From: JBGPIK01 sp041484845
GTDB taxonomy: Bacteria > Desulfobacterota > Binatia > UBA9968
Length of the DNA stretch: 25,684 nt
Assembly (NCBI GenBank): GCA_041484845.1
Contig: JBGPIK010000046.1
Coordinates: 1 to 25,684 of the forward strand
Direction of reading: 5' to 3'
Shown here: positions 1 to 7,872 of the stretch, in pieces
Numbering within the stretch: the stretch's first letter is position 1
Layout of the letters: every line of letters starts with the position of its first letter
Notes under the pieces: model-generated
What the model saw: the letters and a program-made list of their open reading frames with translations, nothing else
What the model was told of the DNA's origin: nothing
Databases searched by the model: none
Position numbers and translations under genes: made by a program

Positions 1-176
1 AAGCATAGCGTTTTGTGGCCCTCGATAGCCGAGACCTGCGGCGGCATCGGCCCTTCTTGGAAAGTGTCGGCGAGACTCTGTTTGTCAACCGGACCGTTCT
101 CTAGATGAATTCTAATCCGCATTGGATGCACAGCTCCACATTCTGTGCAGAGCACGTGGATCTCATACTGGGGCAC
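1..176 (-). CDS. Zinc-knuckle protein, N-terminal part only
   Basis: A reading frame open to the left edge of the window starts at a GTG (176) preceded by a very strong ribosome-binding site (GGAGGAGG, about 6 bases upstream). The 58 visible residues begin VPQYEIHVLCTECGAVHP, with a CxxC pair at residues 10 and 13 that could be half of a zinc site. No signal peptide or membrane segment is seen. I do not recognise the family. It lies downstream of tRNA-Thr on the same strand. The strong Shine-Dalgarno site is the main reason to believe it. Confidence 0.6.
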   Translation of the reverse strand, partial: MPQYEIHVLCTECGAVHPMRIRIHLENGPVDKQSLADTFQEGPMPPQVSAIEGHKTLC

Positions 177-276
177 TGTAAATCCTCCTCCATTAACTTT
201 CGCTTATCTAAAAGGACTGGTCAACCTGGCAGTAGGTTCTCGCGGGGATTCCCGAATTGCTAAGTTCCTGAGAAAT

Positions 277-352
<76 letters not shown>

Positions 353-658
353 TCACATGGGTTTAATGAAATGAATTATCGCCACGACGATGAATGAGCC
401 GAGATAAGCGGCGATCAAGTCGAATAAAATGCGGAACGCTGAAATTTTTTCTAAGTATTCCTGAAACCCAAAGTAAACTATCACGAACTGACCCAAGAAG
501 AAACCGATGATCCCGACCATAAGGCACACTAAAGGCCCCGCCCTTCTATCATGGGCGACCGATTTAATAGCGGCGATGCCAGAAACAAACGCGAGTCCTA
601 AAGAGAGCGCGGGGTTGGTCTTCAGATAGTCGATGACTTGCTGCGCTATTTCTTGCAA
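353..658 (-). CDS. Small integral membrane protein
   Basis: About 101 residues with three to four hydrophobic segments (NPALSLGLAFVSGIAAI, PLVCLMVGIIGFFLGQFVIVY, ILFDLIAAYLGSFIVVAIIHF). The Gly-rich pattern and repeated small-residue helices recall the transglycosylase-associated/GlsB-YeaQ group of small stress membrane proteins, but that is a weak resemblance. The reading frame is open back to a GTG at 712 inside thiE. I prefer the TTG at 658 because a GGAG motif in the last thiE codons lies 8 bases before it and the start then falls 4 bases after the thiE stop, as expected for translational coupling. It is the last protein of the thiamine operon and ends exactly at the tRNA-Thr gene. Confidence 0.6.
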   Translation of the reverse strand: MQEIAQQVIDYLKTNPALSLGLAFVSGIAAIKSVAHDRRAGPLVCLMVGIIGFFLGQFVIVYFGFQEYLEKISAFRILFDLIAAYLGSFIVVAIIHFIKPM

Positions 659-662
659 CCGC

Positions 663-1289
663 TTATCTCCGTAATTGAGCGATGATTCCCTCGGCAGCTG
701 TTTTTGGATCACTTGCGCTCACCACAGCCGAGATCAGCGCAATTCCACGAATACCTGTCTTCTTGGTTTCTAGAATATTATCGGACTTGAGCCCGCCTAT
801 AGCATAAACGGGCAGGGAATTTTTTTCCACAATTTTTTTTAGCGCTATCAGTCCCTGAGGCGCGCCATAATTGGCTTTGGACGGCGTAAAGTAAACGGGG
901 CCGAACACGACAAAGTCGGCGCCTTGCTCTTTGGCTTCTTGTACTTCCTCAAGAGAATGAGTGGATACTCCGATGAATTTTTGAGTTCCAACGAGCTCGC
1001 GTGCCCTTGTAATAGGGAACGACTCCCGTCCCAGGTGCACACCATCCGCGCCGGTTGCTAAAGCCACGTCAATTCGGTGGTTGATAAACAGCGCGGCCCG
1101 ATAACGATAGGTGAGCTTACGCGCCGCCTCGGCGAGAAGAAATAATTCTTTTCCCCCGAGATCTTTTTCCCTGAGCTGAATGGCTCTTATGCCGCCGTCG
1201 AGAGCGCGTTCCAAAACCCAAAGTAGGTCACGGCCCAGGGTCTGACTCCGGTCCGTGACGAGGTACAGGTCGAAATCAGGAATCGGCAC
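663..1289 (-). CDS. thiE: Thiamine-phosphate synthase
   Basis: A 208-residue TIM-barrel protein of usual ThiE length. It joins the pyrimidine (HMP-PP) and thiazole phosphate halves of thiamine to give thiamine monophosphate in the cytoplasm. Visible family motifs are LYLVTDR at the N-terminus, QLREKD, the INHR...ATGADGVHLG region that contacts pyrophosphate/Mg, GVSTHS, FGPVYFTPSK and AIGGL. The family usually has INDR; here the Asp is His (INHR). The GTG start (1289) lies 6 bases after the thiG stop. Third gene of a thiS-thiG-thiE operon under a TPP riboswitch. Confidence 0.95.
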   Translation of the reverse strand: MPIPDFDLYLVTDRSQTLGRDLLWVLERALDGGIRAIQLREKDLGGKELFLLAEAARKLTYRYRAALFINHRIDVALATGADGVHLGRESFPITRARELVGTQKFIGVSTHSLEEVQEAKEQGADFVVFGPVYFTPSKANYGAPQGLIALKKIVEKNSLPVYAIGGLKSDNILETKKTGIRGIALISAVVSASDPKTAAEGIIAQLRR

Positions 1290-1295
1290 GTGCGG

Positions 1296-2069
1296 CTAAT
1301 TCAGAATGCCGTCGAGCGGACTCGAGGCCGTCGCGTATAACTTCTTGGCGATGCGCCCGGCGAGGAAAGCCTTCCTGCCGGCGGCGACACCGAGGCGCAT
1401 CGCTTCAGCCATCAAGATCGGGTTTTTCGCGCCCGCTATCGCCGTGTTCATTAGCACGCCGTCGCACCCCATTTCCATGGCCACGGCGGCGTCGGAGGCC
1501 GTGCCTACGCCCGCATCCACGATGACAGGTACATGCGCGTGTTCCAGTATGATGCGAATGTTATAGGGATTGCGAATGCCGAGGCCGGAGCCAATCGGTG
1601 CCGCCAACGGCATGACGGCAGCGCAGCCGATGTCTTCCAGTCTTTTTGCCGTGATCGGATCGTCCGTGATGTAAGGCAGCACAATAAAACCTTCCTTTAC
1701 AAGAATCTTGGCCGCTTCAAGAGTTGCCGGTATGTCTGGAAAGAGCGTTTTATCATCACCGATAACTTCGAGTTTTACCAATTTACCAATCCCGGCCTCG
1801 CGCGCGAGACGGCTGGTGCGAACGGCATCATCCGCGGTGTAACAGCCGGCTGTATTGGGCAAAATGGTGTACTTTTTGGGGTCCAGATAATCGAGCAGGT
1901 TTTCCTTATGGGGATCGGTGATATTGACACGGCGAACGGCAACGGTAACGATCTCAGCGCCGGAAACCTCGATCGCCTTTTGTGTCTCGTGAAAGTCTTT
2001 GTATTTTCCGGTACCGACGATCAGCCGCGAACGATAAGTCGTGCCGGCCAAGTTTAGTGCGTCTTCCAT
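1296..2069 (-). CDS. thiG: Thiazole synthase
   Basis: A 257-residue ThiG, the TIM-barrel enzyme that builds thiazole phosphate from deoxyxylulose 5-phosphate, dehydroglycine/iminoglycine and the ThiS thiocarboxylate. Visible motifs are YRSRLIVGTGKYKDF near the start, KLEVIGD containing the Schiff-base lysine, and the C-terminal phosphate-binding GVGTASDAAVAMEMGCDGVL and NTAIAGAKNP. The frame is open upstream to 2105, but the ATG at 2069 is chosen. It follows GGAGGATGA (the thiS end), giving a good Shine-Dalgarno at correct spacing, and gives the usual N-terminus. The glycine-oxidising partner (thiO or thiH) is not in the window. Confidence 0.96.
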   Translation of the reverse strand: MEDALNLAGTTYRSRLIVGTGKYKDFHETQKAIEVSGAEIVTVAVRRVNITDPHKENLLDYLDPKKYTILPNTAGCYTADDAVRTSRLAREAGIGKLVKLEVIGDDKTLFPDIPATLEAAKILVKEGFIVLPYITDDPITAKRLEDIGCAAVMPLAAPIGSGLGIRNPYNIRIILEHAHVPVIVDAGVGTASDAAVAMEMGCDGVLMNTAIAGAKNPILMAEAMRLGVAAGRKAFLAGRIAKKLYATASSPLDGILN

Positions 2070-2073
2070 CTCT

Positions 2074-2280
2074 TCATCCTCCGCCCACGAAGTGGACGAT
2101 TTCAAGCGCGTCTCCTTCTTTCAAGATCGCCGAGCCATAGGCTTCACGAGAAACAATATCGCGATTCAGTTCAATCACGACCCGTCCGGGACGGATATTC
2201 AATTCATCGAGGAGCTGGGCGATGGTTAATCCCTCGGCGATCTCTCTCTTTTCTCCGTTTACGCTTATTAGAAGCTTCAC
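2074..2280 (-). CDS. thiS: Sulfur carrier protein ThiS
   Basis: A ubiquitin-like carrier of 68 residues that ends in VGGG; the C-terminal Gly-Gly is adenylated and thiocarboxylated to donate sulfur to ThiG. It starts MKLLISVNGEKREI, typical of ThiS, from a GTG at 2280. A longer frame from a TTG at 2304 would begin inside the terminator hairpin of the riboswitch and is unlikely. There is no clear Shine-Dalgarno before the GTG, which directly follows the T-run of the terminator. Its last codons carry the ribosome-binding site of thiG. Confidence 0.88.
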   Translation of the reverse strand: MKLLISVNGEKREIAEGLTIAQLLDELNIRPGRVVIELNRDIVSREAYGSAILKEGDALEIVHFVGGG

Positions 2281-2284
2281 TGAA

Positions 2285-2338
2285 ATAAAAAACCGTATCC
2301 GCAAAGACCGCCTTACGGTGGCCAGGGAATACGGTTTT
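2285..2338 (-). terminator. Riboswitch-controlled intrinsic terminator
   Basis: On the minus strand AAAACCGTAT pairs with ATACGGTTTT (10 bp) around a loop that holds a small inner stem (ACCG/CGGT), and the hairpin runs into a TTTTTT tract. It lies between the TPP riboswitch and thiS, the expected place for a transcription-attenuating expression platform: TPP-bound riboswitch would allow this terminator to form. Confidence 0.8.
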
Positions 2339-2388
2339 AAGCTCGTCCCGAAGTACAGCGGATATTCAATAGCGGGACCGTGACTCTC

Positions 2389-2480
2389 ACGCTTCCCTAC
2401 GCCGGCGCTATCCGGATCAGGTTCAAAGGGTTACCTGTTAAACTCCAGGCTCTCAGTCCGCTTGAGGACACCCCCAGCAT
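2389..2480 (-). promoter_or_regulatory. TPP riboswitch (THI element)
   Basis: On the minus strand the conserved THI-box blocks appear in order: GGGGGTGTCC, GGACTGAGAG, ACCCTTTGAACCTGATC and the GCCGGCGTAGGGAAG block. The closing stem is ATGCT with AGCGT. It precedes thiS-thiG-thiE, so it senses thiamine pyrophosphate and reduces expression of the operon through the terminator just downstream. A weak promoter (TTGACT at 2511-2516; TTTAAT at 2479-2484, poor spacing) may lie upstream, but it is not convincing. Confidence 0.97.
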
Positions 2481-2532
2481 TAAAGCACCCTTAACAGAGC
2501 GATAAAGGCAAGTCAAATTACGCACTCGTGCG

Positions 2533-3378
2533 TCAACGCTCAAAAACAACGCTGGCATAACCGACCACCTTTCTCATTGGAGTCACGTCGCCTGAATGAA
2601 AATGTTTGAGCAAGCGCGCATCGGTGACCCTCAGTTGGTTCGCCGCATATAGCATGACAGCGGTCGGACGAACGCCGCACATGCTAATGTTTTCTTGCTC
2701 AACGACATCCAGCAATCCTGCCGGATCGCGATGCAGCACCCGTTCAAGAGCGATTTGGTCGAGGTCATTCGTCTTTCTCGGTGAAAGATAATGGCTGAGG
2801 TCAGTGCTTGCCAGGATGAGCGTTTTGTTTTGTCGAGCTGAATCCAATTTACAAACTTCAGCAACCGCAGACCCCAGTTCCGAGCATTCTTCGGTAGACA
2901 CATCCGAAAGCGATATCGGCACGAAGGTAAATTGTCGCAGGACCCGCTGAAGAAAGGGCAGTTGAACCTCAATGCTGTGCTCCTGAGCGTGGGCAAGTTC
3001 ATCCCTTTTCAGGAAATGGACGCGTTGTTCTAGAATCGCGTTGATCTCTTGATCCACCGGAACACTACCAAACGGCGTCTGCCAAGCGTCCGCTGGGCTC
3101 AGCGCCGCTCTGTGACCCCTCGCCCAGTGGTTTACGCCGATGATAATGAGGCGCTCCACGCTGTCAGCGAGTCGCGCGTAAAGATGCGCCGCGCACGGGC
3201 CGGAATATAGGTAGCCGGCGTGGGGAACCATGCCGGCGATAAGCGCCAGCCTGGGCGATTGTCGCCCGCTGGGACCTAGCGGACTTGAGACGAAGCACTC
3301 GTCAAGAACAACCGCGAGTTCAGTTGTGTCCGAGGGGTAGAAAGAGCCCGCTACGGCAGGAGGCCGAATCCGCTGCAC
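2533..3378 (-). CDS. MEMO1-family protein (AmmeMemoRadiSam system protein B)
   Basis: A 281-residue protein of the MEMO family, structurally related to class III non-haem-iron extradiol dioxygenases (LigB). Seen in the sequence: RPPAVAGSFYP at the start, VPHAGYLYSG (His53), NHWARGHR (His84), QEHSIEVQLPFL (His134), ASTDLSH (His196) and ISMCGVRPTA (Cys234). His53, His84 and Cys234 correspond by eye to the metal ligands of human MEMO1. The GTG start (3378) has AAAGGTG 7 bases upstream and lies 16 bases after the FAH-family gene, so both share an operon. The usual AMMECR1-like and radical-SAM partners are absent. Its neighbours are aromatic-degradation-type hydrolases, so a catalytic role is possible but unproven. 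Confidence 0.9.
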   Translation of the reverse strand: MQRIRPPAVAGSFYPSDTTELAVVLDECFVSSPLGPSGRQSPRLALIAGMVPHAGYLYSGPCAAHLYARLADSVERLIIIGVNHWARGHRAALSPADAWQTPFGSVPVDQEINAILEQRVHFLKRDELAHAQEHSIEVQLPFLQRVLRQFTFVPISLSDVSTEECSELGSAVAEVCKLDSARQNKTLILASTDLSHYLSPRKTNDLDQIALERVLHRDPAGLLDVVEQENISMCGVRPTAVMLYAANQLRVTDARLLKHFHSGDVTPMRKVVGYASVVFER

Positions 3379-3394
3379 GACCGCACCTTTCTAT

Positions 3395-4339
3395 TTACGG
3401 TTCCGCAATGTCGACCTGGAGCGTGCCGATTCCTTCCACTTCGCCTTCAACTTTGTCACCGGGCTTTAGGAATACGGGTGGCGTTCGCGCGAAGCCGACA
3501 CCAGACGGCGTTCCCGTGCTGATGATGTCTCCCGGTTCTAGGGTCATGCCACTCGATAGACTCTCAACAGTGGTTGGAATGTCGAAAATCATATCCCGCG
3601 TGTTTCCATCTTGCATGACCTCGCCGTTGACCCTGCAAATAAGGCGCACTTGTTGCGGATCGGGGAGCGCGGCCTTATGCACGATCCAAGGACCCAGGGG
3701 ACAAAAGGTATCTAAGGACTTACCCTTGAACCACTGACCATGCTTGCGTTGGAGGTCTCGCGCCGTCATGTCAAGGCAGACGGTGTAACCAAAAACGTAG
3801 TCGTAAGCCTTTTCTTTGGGAATGTCTCGGCCTCGTTTTCCGATTACGACGGCTAATTCCACCTCCCAATCAAGTCGATCTGTGGCGCGGTGATGGATAA
3901 CCTTACCGAGATGGCCGATCACGGACGTAGCGGGCTTGGTGAAGAATACCGGCCATTCCGGGTACTTGATCTCAAGCGACCGCGCCTTGGCGCCTTCGTC
4001 GATATGCTCGCGGTAGTTCACCCCAAGCATGACGACGTTCTTTTTTGGCGCTGGAATCGGCGCAAGAAGTTTTGCTTGCGTCGGTTTGAGGAGTGCGCCC
4101 GTTTGCACGAGCTTTTTCAGCTCATCGGGGTTCTTCCCGGCTATATACTTTTCAGCCGTTCGGGCGAGCTGTATCGCTTTAGTACCCGCCTCGATGAACG
4201 CTTGCATGCTTGCAAGAAAAGGTGAATTGCCGCGCTTCAGATAACGCCGGTTGATCTCAGCGAGATCAATGACCTGCTCCTGCGGCCCCATGAGGCCGAT
4301 ACGCTGTTGGTTTTTTCGCGAGAAAGTGACAAGGCGCAT
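3395..4339 (-). CDS. Fumarylacetoacetate hydrolase (FAH) family protein
   Basis: A 314-residue member of the FAH/HpcE superfamily, which includes C-C hydrolases, decarboxylases and isomerases of ring-cleavage products. Motifs seen: GVNYREHIDEG, PVFFTKPATSVIG, LDWEVELAVVIGKRGRDIP (metal-binding Glu residues), FGYTVCLDMTARDLQ, WFKGKSLDTFCPLGPWI and STGTPSGVG. The ATG at 4339 has GGAGG 7 bases upstream; the longer open frame back to 4537 overlaps the amidohydrolase gene and is not used. An N-terminal region of about 100 residues precedes the catalytic domain, as in the ureidoglycolate lyase/HHDD-isomerase-like group. The exact substrate cannot be told; the operon suggests a cleaved aromatic or dicarboxylic intermediate. 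Confidence 0.93.
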   Translation of the reverse strand: MRLVTFSRKNQQRIGLMGPQEQVIDLAEINRRYLKRGNSPFLASMQAFIEAGTKAIQLARTAEKYIAGKNPDELKKLVQTGALLKPTQAKLLAPIPAPKKNVVMLGVNYREHIDEGAKARSLEIKYPEWPVFFTKPATSVIGHLGKVIHHRATDRLDWEVELAVVIGKRGRDIPKEKAYDYVFGYTVCLDMTARDLQRKHGQWFKGKSLDTFCPLGPWIVHKAALPDPQQVRLICRVNGEVMQDGNTRDMIFDIPTTVESLSSGMTLEPGDIISTGTPSGVGFARTPPVFLKPGDKVEGEVEGIGTLQVDIAEP

Positions 4340-4370
4340 GGAAATCCTCCGAGTTATAGATTTTCTCTGG

Positions 4371-5369
4371 TTATCTAAGCTCAAACCCCAAGAGCCTATA
4401 GGAATTAGTACTGAAGATTTGCTCCTGCTGCTCATTGTTGACACGCAACCGGCGCAGTGATTCCACCGGCTCTGGCTCACCCATGTCGTACGGATAATCA
4501 CTCCCAAGCAGCACGTGGTCTGCGCCGAAGTTTTCAATTAAATATTCCAGGGCCATACGGCTGTGCGCAATCGTGTCGAAGTATAAAACTTTCATATATT
4601 CTGCAGGTGTTTTGGAAATTTTTGACGTGGCTGAATTCTGAATTTGAAAACCGCGGTCCAGCCGGCCCCACGTGTAGGGAAGAAAACCGCCGGCGTGAGC
4701 GAGCAAAAACTTGAGCCTCGGGAAGCGCTCCAGCACACCGCCAAATATGCATCTAGCAAACGCCAACGAGGTTTCGGTTGGATTACCGATCAGATTGGCG
4801 AGATTGTAATCCTTCATTCGCTCGGCGCCGACGACATGTTGCGGGTGTACGAAAATGAGCGCTTCCAAGGCTTGAGCAGCTTCCCAAAAAGGGTTGAAAA
4901 GCGGGTCATCGAAGTAACGTCCGTTGACATTGGAACCGATTTCAACGCCGCGAAGGCCGAGCTTCGTGATGGCGCGCTCGAGCTCGCTGGCCGCTTTGGC
5001 GCTGTCCTGCATGGGAACCGATGCGAGGGCGACAAAACGCCGCGGGTGCATGTTCACGGCGTCGGCCAAGGCGCCGTTCAGCCAATGGGCATACTCCAGC
5101 GACTCTTCCGGCGCCATCCAATAAAAAAAATAAGAGCTCGCGGCGGAGAGCGCGTGCATATCAATTCCCTGCTGGTCCATGATTGACATACGCAGGTTCA
5201 GGTCATAAAACTCCGCCTTGAGCGGACCTAAAACCAATTTGCCGTCGCGCGTCACCACGTCGCGGCCGCGCTCGTCTCGCTCAAGTTTGAGGCCGTAACG
5301 TTTGCCTATAGTAGTAGCGGTCACCAGGCTATCCAGCGGGGTGTAATGTGTGTGGATATCGATGATCAT
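4371..5369 (-). CDS. Amidohydrolase, ACMSD-like family
   Basis: A 332-residue amidohydrolase-2 protein. The metal site is visible: DIHTHYTP at the N-terminus (HxH), FVHPQHV in the middle, LLAHAGGFLPY and the late GSDYPYDMGEPEP with the catalytic Asp. This family holds aminocarboxymuconate-semialdehyde decarboxylase and related metal-dependent non-oxidative decarboxylases and hydrolases of aromatic acids. Length and motif spacing fit. It is first in an operon with the FAH-family gene (31-base gap) and the MEMO-family gene. No clear Shine-Dalgarno precedes the ATG. Substrate unknown. Confidence 0.9.
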   Translation of the reverse strand: MIIDIHTHYTPLDSLVTATTIGKRYGLKLERDERGRDVVTRDGKLVLGPLKAEFYDLNLRMSIMDQQGIDMHALSAASSYFFYWMAPEESLEYAHWLNGALADAVNMHPRRFVALASVPMQDSAKAASELERAITKLGLRGVEIGSNVNGRYFDDPLFNPFWEAAQALEALIFVHPQHVVGAERMKDYNLANLIGNPTETSLAFARCIFGGVLERFPRLKFLLAHAGGFLPYTWGRLDRGFQIQNSATSKISKTPAEYMKVLYFDTIAHSRMALEYLIENFGADHVLLGSDYPYDMGEPEPVESLRRLRVNNEQQEQIFSTNSYRLLGFELR

Positions 5370-5392
5370 ACGTTCGCCGCGGTTAGCGTACT

Positions 5393-5421
5393 CTGCTATC
5401 GGAGGGGAGGGTAATTGTCAA
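5393..5421 (-). promoter_or_regulatory. Candidate sigma70 promoter for the amidohydrolase operon
   Basis: On the minus strand a perfect TTGACA (5416-5421) is followed after 17 bases by TAGCAG (5393-5398). The -10 box is weak (3 of 6). The predicted start of transcription is about 17 bases before the amidohydrolase ATG. Confidence 0.45.
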
Positions 5422-5597
5422 GCCACAAAAGCGGACACTGAGCCAACTTAGGGGGAAGAACCAGCGAGTATTCTTTGCGTTGCCATCGAGAGGCGGGAGC
5501 GTGCGGCTTCAATATAACGATACCCCGCTTGTTTGCTCTAACCTCGGATTTTAGAGCTTATGAGTTCATCGAAATCGTGCCGAGGGCCCCGTGAGAT

Positions 5598-5626
5598 TTG
5601 CCTGACAAAAACTGCGGTGGTACTTT
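5598..5626 (+). promoter_or_regulatory. Candidate leaderless promoter for the small orphan gene
   Basis: TTGCCT (5598-5603), a 17-base spacer and TACTTT (5621-5626). The ATG at 5633 lies 7 bases after the -10 box, so transcription would start at or next to the start codon. No Shine-Dalgarno is present at useful distance. Confidence 0.35.
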
Positions 5627-5632
5627 TTCACC

Positions 5633-5863
5633 ATGAAAAACAAAAAAGACAACCGGGCGATGATGCGCGAGGGCGATCGCATTCTTATTAACAAAGGAAT
5701 TTCGAAGAAGGTATTTATCGTCGCACGCGTGGATGTTCCGTACTCTAACGAAAAAGTTTTCGTATCTAAGTCGGGCGGCAAGTATACGATCGGTCTTAAA
5801 GTGTGGAAGTCCGATTATACCTGGAGCGAAAAAAACCAAATGTGGGTACCGAAGCATGGATGA
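5633..5863 (+). CDS. Small orphan basic protein
   Basis: A 76-residue reading frame starting MKNKKDNRAMMREGDRIL. It is Lys-rich and mostly predicted beta strand (REGDRILINKGI, KVFIVARVDVPY, KVFVSKSGGKYTIGL), ending in an aromatic WKSDYTWSEKNQMWVPKHG. This could be a small SH3-like barrel, but I recognise no family. There is no signal peptide or membrane helix. It stands alone between the amidohydrolase operon (divergent) and holA. Support comes from the non-overlapping position and the candidate promoter; it remains a modest-confidence gene. Confidence 0.5.
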   Translation: MKNKKDNRAMMREGDRILINKGISKKVFIVARVDVPYSNEKVFVSKSGGKYTIGLKVWKSDYTWSEKNQMWVPKHG

Positions 5864-5975
5864 GCTTATCGGCTTCCGGGAAACGTCCAATCGTCGCCTT
5901 GCTTTCTATGGAGCACTCATGACTCATGTCTTGAATCGAAGATACAGCGTCGGAATCAGCTCTCGTTGAACCACC

Positions 5976-7304
5976 GTGAAACGCGATTTAGCAGCCGTTA
6001 TCGGCGACATTAAGACTGACAAGGGACCGCCGTTGCTCCTTGTATTTGGCGATGATCTCCAGGTCCAAGAGACTTGTAACACCATCATCGATCTTCTGGT
6101 TCCTCAAAGTCAAAGGAGCTTTAACCTCGAACGCTTTGACGGGCGGGCGGTCATTTGGGATCGGTTGGAAGCATCGCTGCTCACGCCGCCATTTTTTCCG
6201 GGCAAAAAAGTCCTCTGGGTTGAAAACGTTCCTTACTTTTTTTCGCGCGAACAAAAAGGGGAGTTGGGCGAGCAAGTTCTGCGCCTGTGGAGCGAAGGAA
6301 AGAAAGATGAGGCGAGCAGGCTCCTGCTGGATTTGCTCGCCGTGGAAGGCTGGACACAAGAGCAGTGGGATCAGCTCGAGTCCTTTTCGAGTGGTCCATT
6401 TATGGAGCTGCTCGATCTCGAACGGCCGGATGCCCGCAACGAGGCGGAGGCGCTTTTAAAATATTGCCGGAGCCGCGGAATGAATCTCAGCGCGAGGAGA
6501 GGCGCTGAGGACCAAAGGCTAGCGGAGTGGTTGGAGCGAGGCTTGCCCGATTGGAATTTTATTTTGCTTACCGCCGTACAAGTGGATCGCCGGACTCGTT
6601 TGTACAAACGACTTGAAGAAATCGGTGCCGCGTTTTATATCGGTATGGAGCGCGATCGCAGTGGCAAAGTCAACCGGGAAACTTTAATGGAATTCATTAT
6701 CCAGCGCCTGCGCATAGCCGGAAAAACATTGGATTCGCAGGCGCGTGAATTAATTTTGGTTCGTGCCAGTGACGATTTGCGCAGGCTCAGCCAGGAACTC
6801 CAGAAATTGGCCTTGTATGTGGGTGATCGAACACCGATCCGGGCCGAGGATATAACGGCGATCTTCACCGATGAGGGGGCAGACTGGATCTTCGACCTAA
6901 CGAAAGCGATCGGTGATCGCGAAGCCGTAGCCGCTCTTGCTCATTTAGGCCGTCTCATTGCTCAAGGAGAACACCCGTTGAAGCTTTTGGGCATGATTGC
7001 CGGCGAGGTGCGGCGCCTATTCTCGGCGCGCCAACTTCTCGAAAATGAATTGCGCGGCTGCTGGCGTCGCGGCATGACCTACGCCCAATACCAACAGAAC
7101 GTGAATAAGCAGAAGGTACCGATGTTGACACGGAACCCTTACGCCGACTACATGTGCTTTCAAAGAGCCGATAAGTTTTCCCTCGGCGCGTTGCGTCGTT
7201 ACATGGACGAGATCTACGCGGCGGACTTGCGTTTAAAATCCAGCGGCGGCAATCCCCGACTGGTCATGGAAAGGCTGATTCTCGAAATGTGTTTGCAGCC
7301 CTGA
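5976..7304 (+). CDS. holA: DNA polymerase III subunit delta
   Basis: The clamp-loader subunit that opens the beta sliding clamp. Family signs: LLLVFGDDLQVQETCNTI at the N-terminus, RSFNLERFDG, LEASLLTPPFFPGKKVLWVENV, then DWNFILLTAVQVDRRTRLYKRL, a helical middle (DDLRRLSQELQKLALYVGDR, VRAS before it) and the C-terminal collar domain (LIAQGEHPLKLLGMIAGEVRRLF, LKSSGGNPRLVMERLIL). At 442 residues it is about 100 longer than the usual 330-350. Much of the excess is an Asp/Glu-rich helical stretch at about residues 94-185. The start is a GTG (5976) without a clear ribosome-binding site. Confidence 0.88.
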   Translation: MKRDLAAVIGDIKTDKGPPLLLVFGDDLQVQETCNTIIDLLVPQSQRSFNLERFDGRAVIWDRLEASLLTPPFFPGKKVLWVENVPYFFSREQKGELGEQVLRLWSEGKKDEASRLLLDLLAVEGWTQEQWDQLESFSSGPFMELLDLERPDARNEAEALLKYCRSRGMNLSARRGAEDQRLAEWLERGLPDWNFILLTAVQVDRRTRLYKRLEEIGAAFYIGMERDRSGKVNRETLMEFIIQRLRIAGKTLDSQARELILVRASDDLRRLSQELQKLALYVGDRTPIRAEDITAIFTDEGADWIFDLTKAIGDREAVAALAHLGRLIAQGEHPLKLLGMIAGEVRRLFSARQLLENELRGCWRRGMTYAQYQQNVNKQKVPMLTRNPYADYMCFQRADKFSLGALRRYMDEIYAADLRLKSSGGNPRLVMERLILEMCLQP

Positions 7305-7329
7305 CGGTGGGCACCATCAGAGCATCTCC

Positions 7330-7872
7330 ATGGTCCAGGTAAAAACCGCTGCTGCGCTGCTTCTCATTAGTTTCACGCTATGTCCCACCTTCTCTCGGGC
7401 CGACATGGTTGTCCAAGCCTGTTTTAGCCCGCGGGGAAAATGTTCGAGTTATATAATCCGTGAGCTAGAACAAGCAAAAAAAGAAATCCTCGTTGCCATC
7501 TATGCGTTTACCAGCGATGAGTTAGCCTATGCTATAGTGCAAGCCCGAAAACGCGGCGTATCCATACAAGTGGTCGTCGACCGTGAATTCGATGCGGCGA
7601 ACGAAAGGTCCAAGGGTAAATTTTTGGAAGCACAAAAAATTTTGCTGCGCCGCGTTGCCGGTCTAAGAGCGGGCACGATTGAAAAGGAGGCGGGGCTGAT
7701 GCACCAAAAGTTTGCGGTGATCGATCGACGCCTCGTTCTTACGGGTTCCTATAACTGGACTCACTCCGCGGAGACTTTGAATGATGAAAACTTACTGCTC
7801 TTTCGCGATGCCGGGCCATTAGCGGAAGAGTATCGCAAGGCTTTTTTTCGCCTGTGGGAGAGGCAACCTTGA
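7330..7872 (+). CDS. Secreted phospholipase D-like (single HKD) protein
   Basis: A 180-residue protein with an N-terminal signal peptide (hydrophobic AAALLLISFTLCPTF, likely cleaved after SRA). One PLD/Nuc-type domain follows: IIRELEQAKKEILVAIYAFTS, ARKRGVSIQVVVD and the catalytic HxK motif HQKFAVIDRRLVLTGSYNW, ending NDENLLLF. Single-HKD proteins of this size (Nuc, BfiI-type) dimerise to make one active site and often act as periplasmic or extracellular nucleases; phospholipase activity is also possible. The stop codon overlaps the start region of the next gene. Confidence 0.88.
   Translation: MVQVKTAAALLLISFTLCPTFSRADMVVQACFSPRGKCSSYIIRELEQAKKEILVAIYAFTSDELAYAIVQARKRGVSIQVVVDREFDAANERSKGKFLEAQKILLRRVAGLRAGTIEKEAGLMHQKFAVIDRRLVLTGSYNWTHSAETLNDENLLLFRDAGPLAEEYRKAFFRLWERQP

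Noticed and set aside
1533..2057. A 174-codon plus-strand frame antisense to thiG
   Set aside because: No family motif, no ribosome-binding site, fully opposite a well-supported gene.
2520..2533. Perfect palindrome ACGCACTCGTGCGT at the end of the MEMO-family gene
   Set aside because: Short stem with no following T-run; it may be a weak hairpin but not a convincing terminator.
4644..5186. A 180-codon plus-strand frame antisense to the amidohydrolase
   Set aside because: Composition is that of a shadow frame and the minus-strand gene carries all expected motifs.
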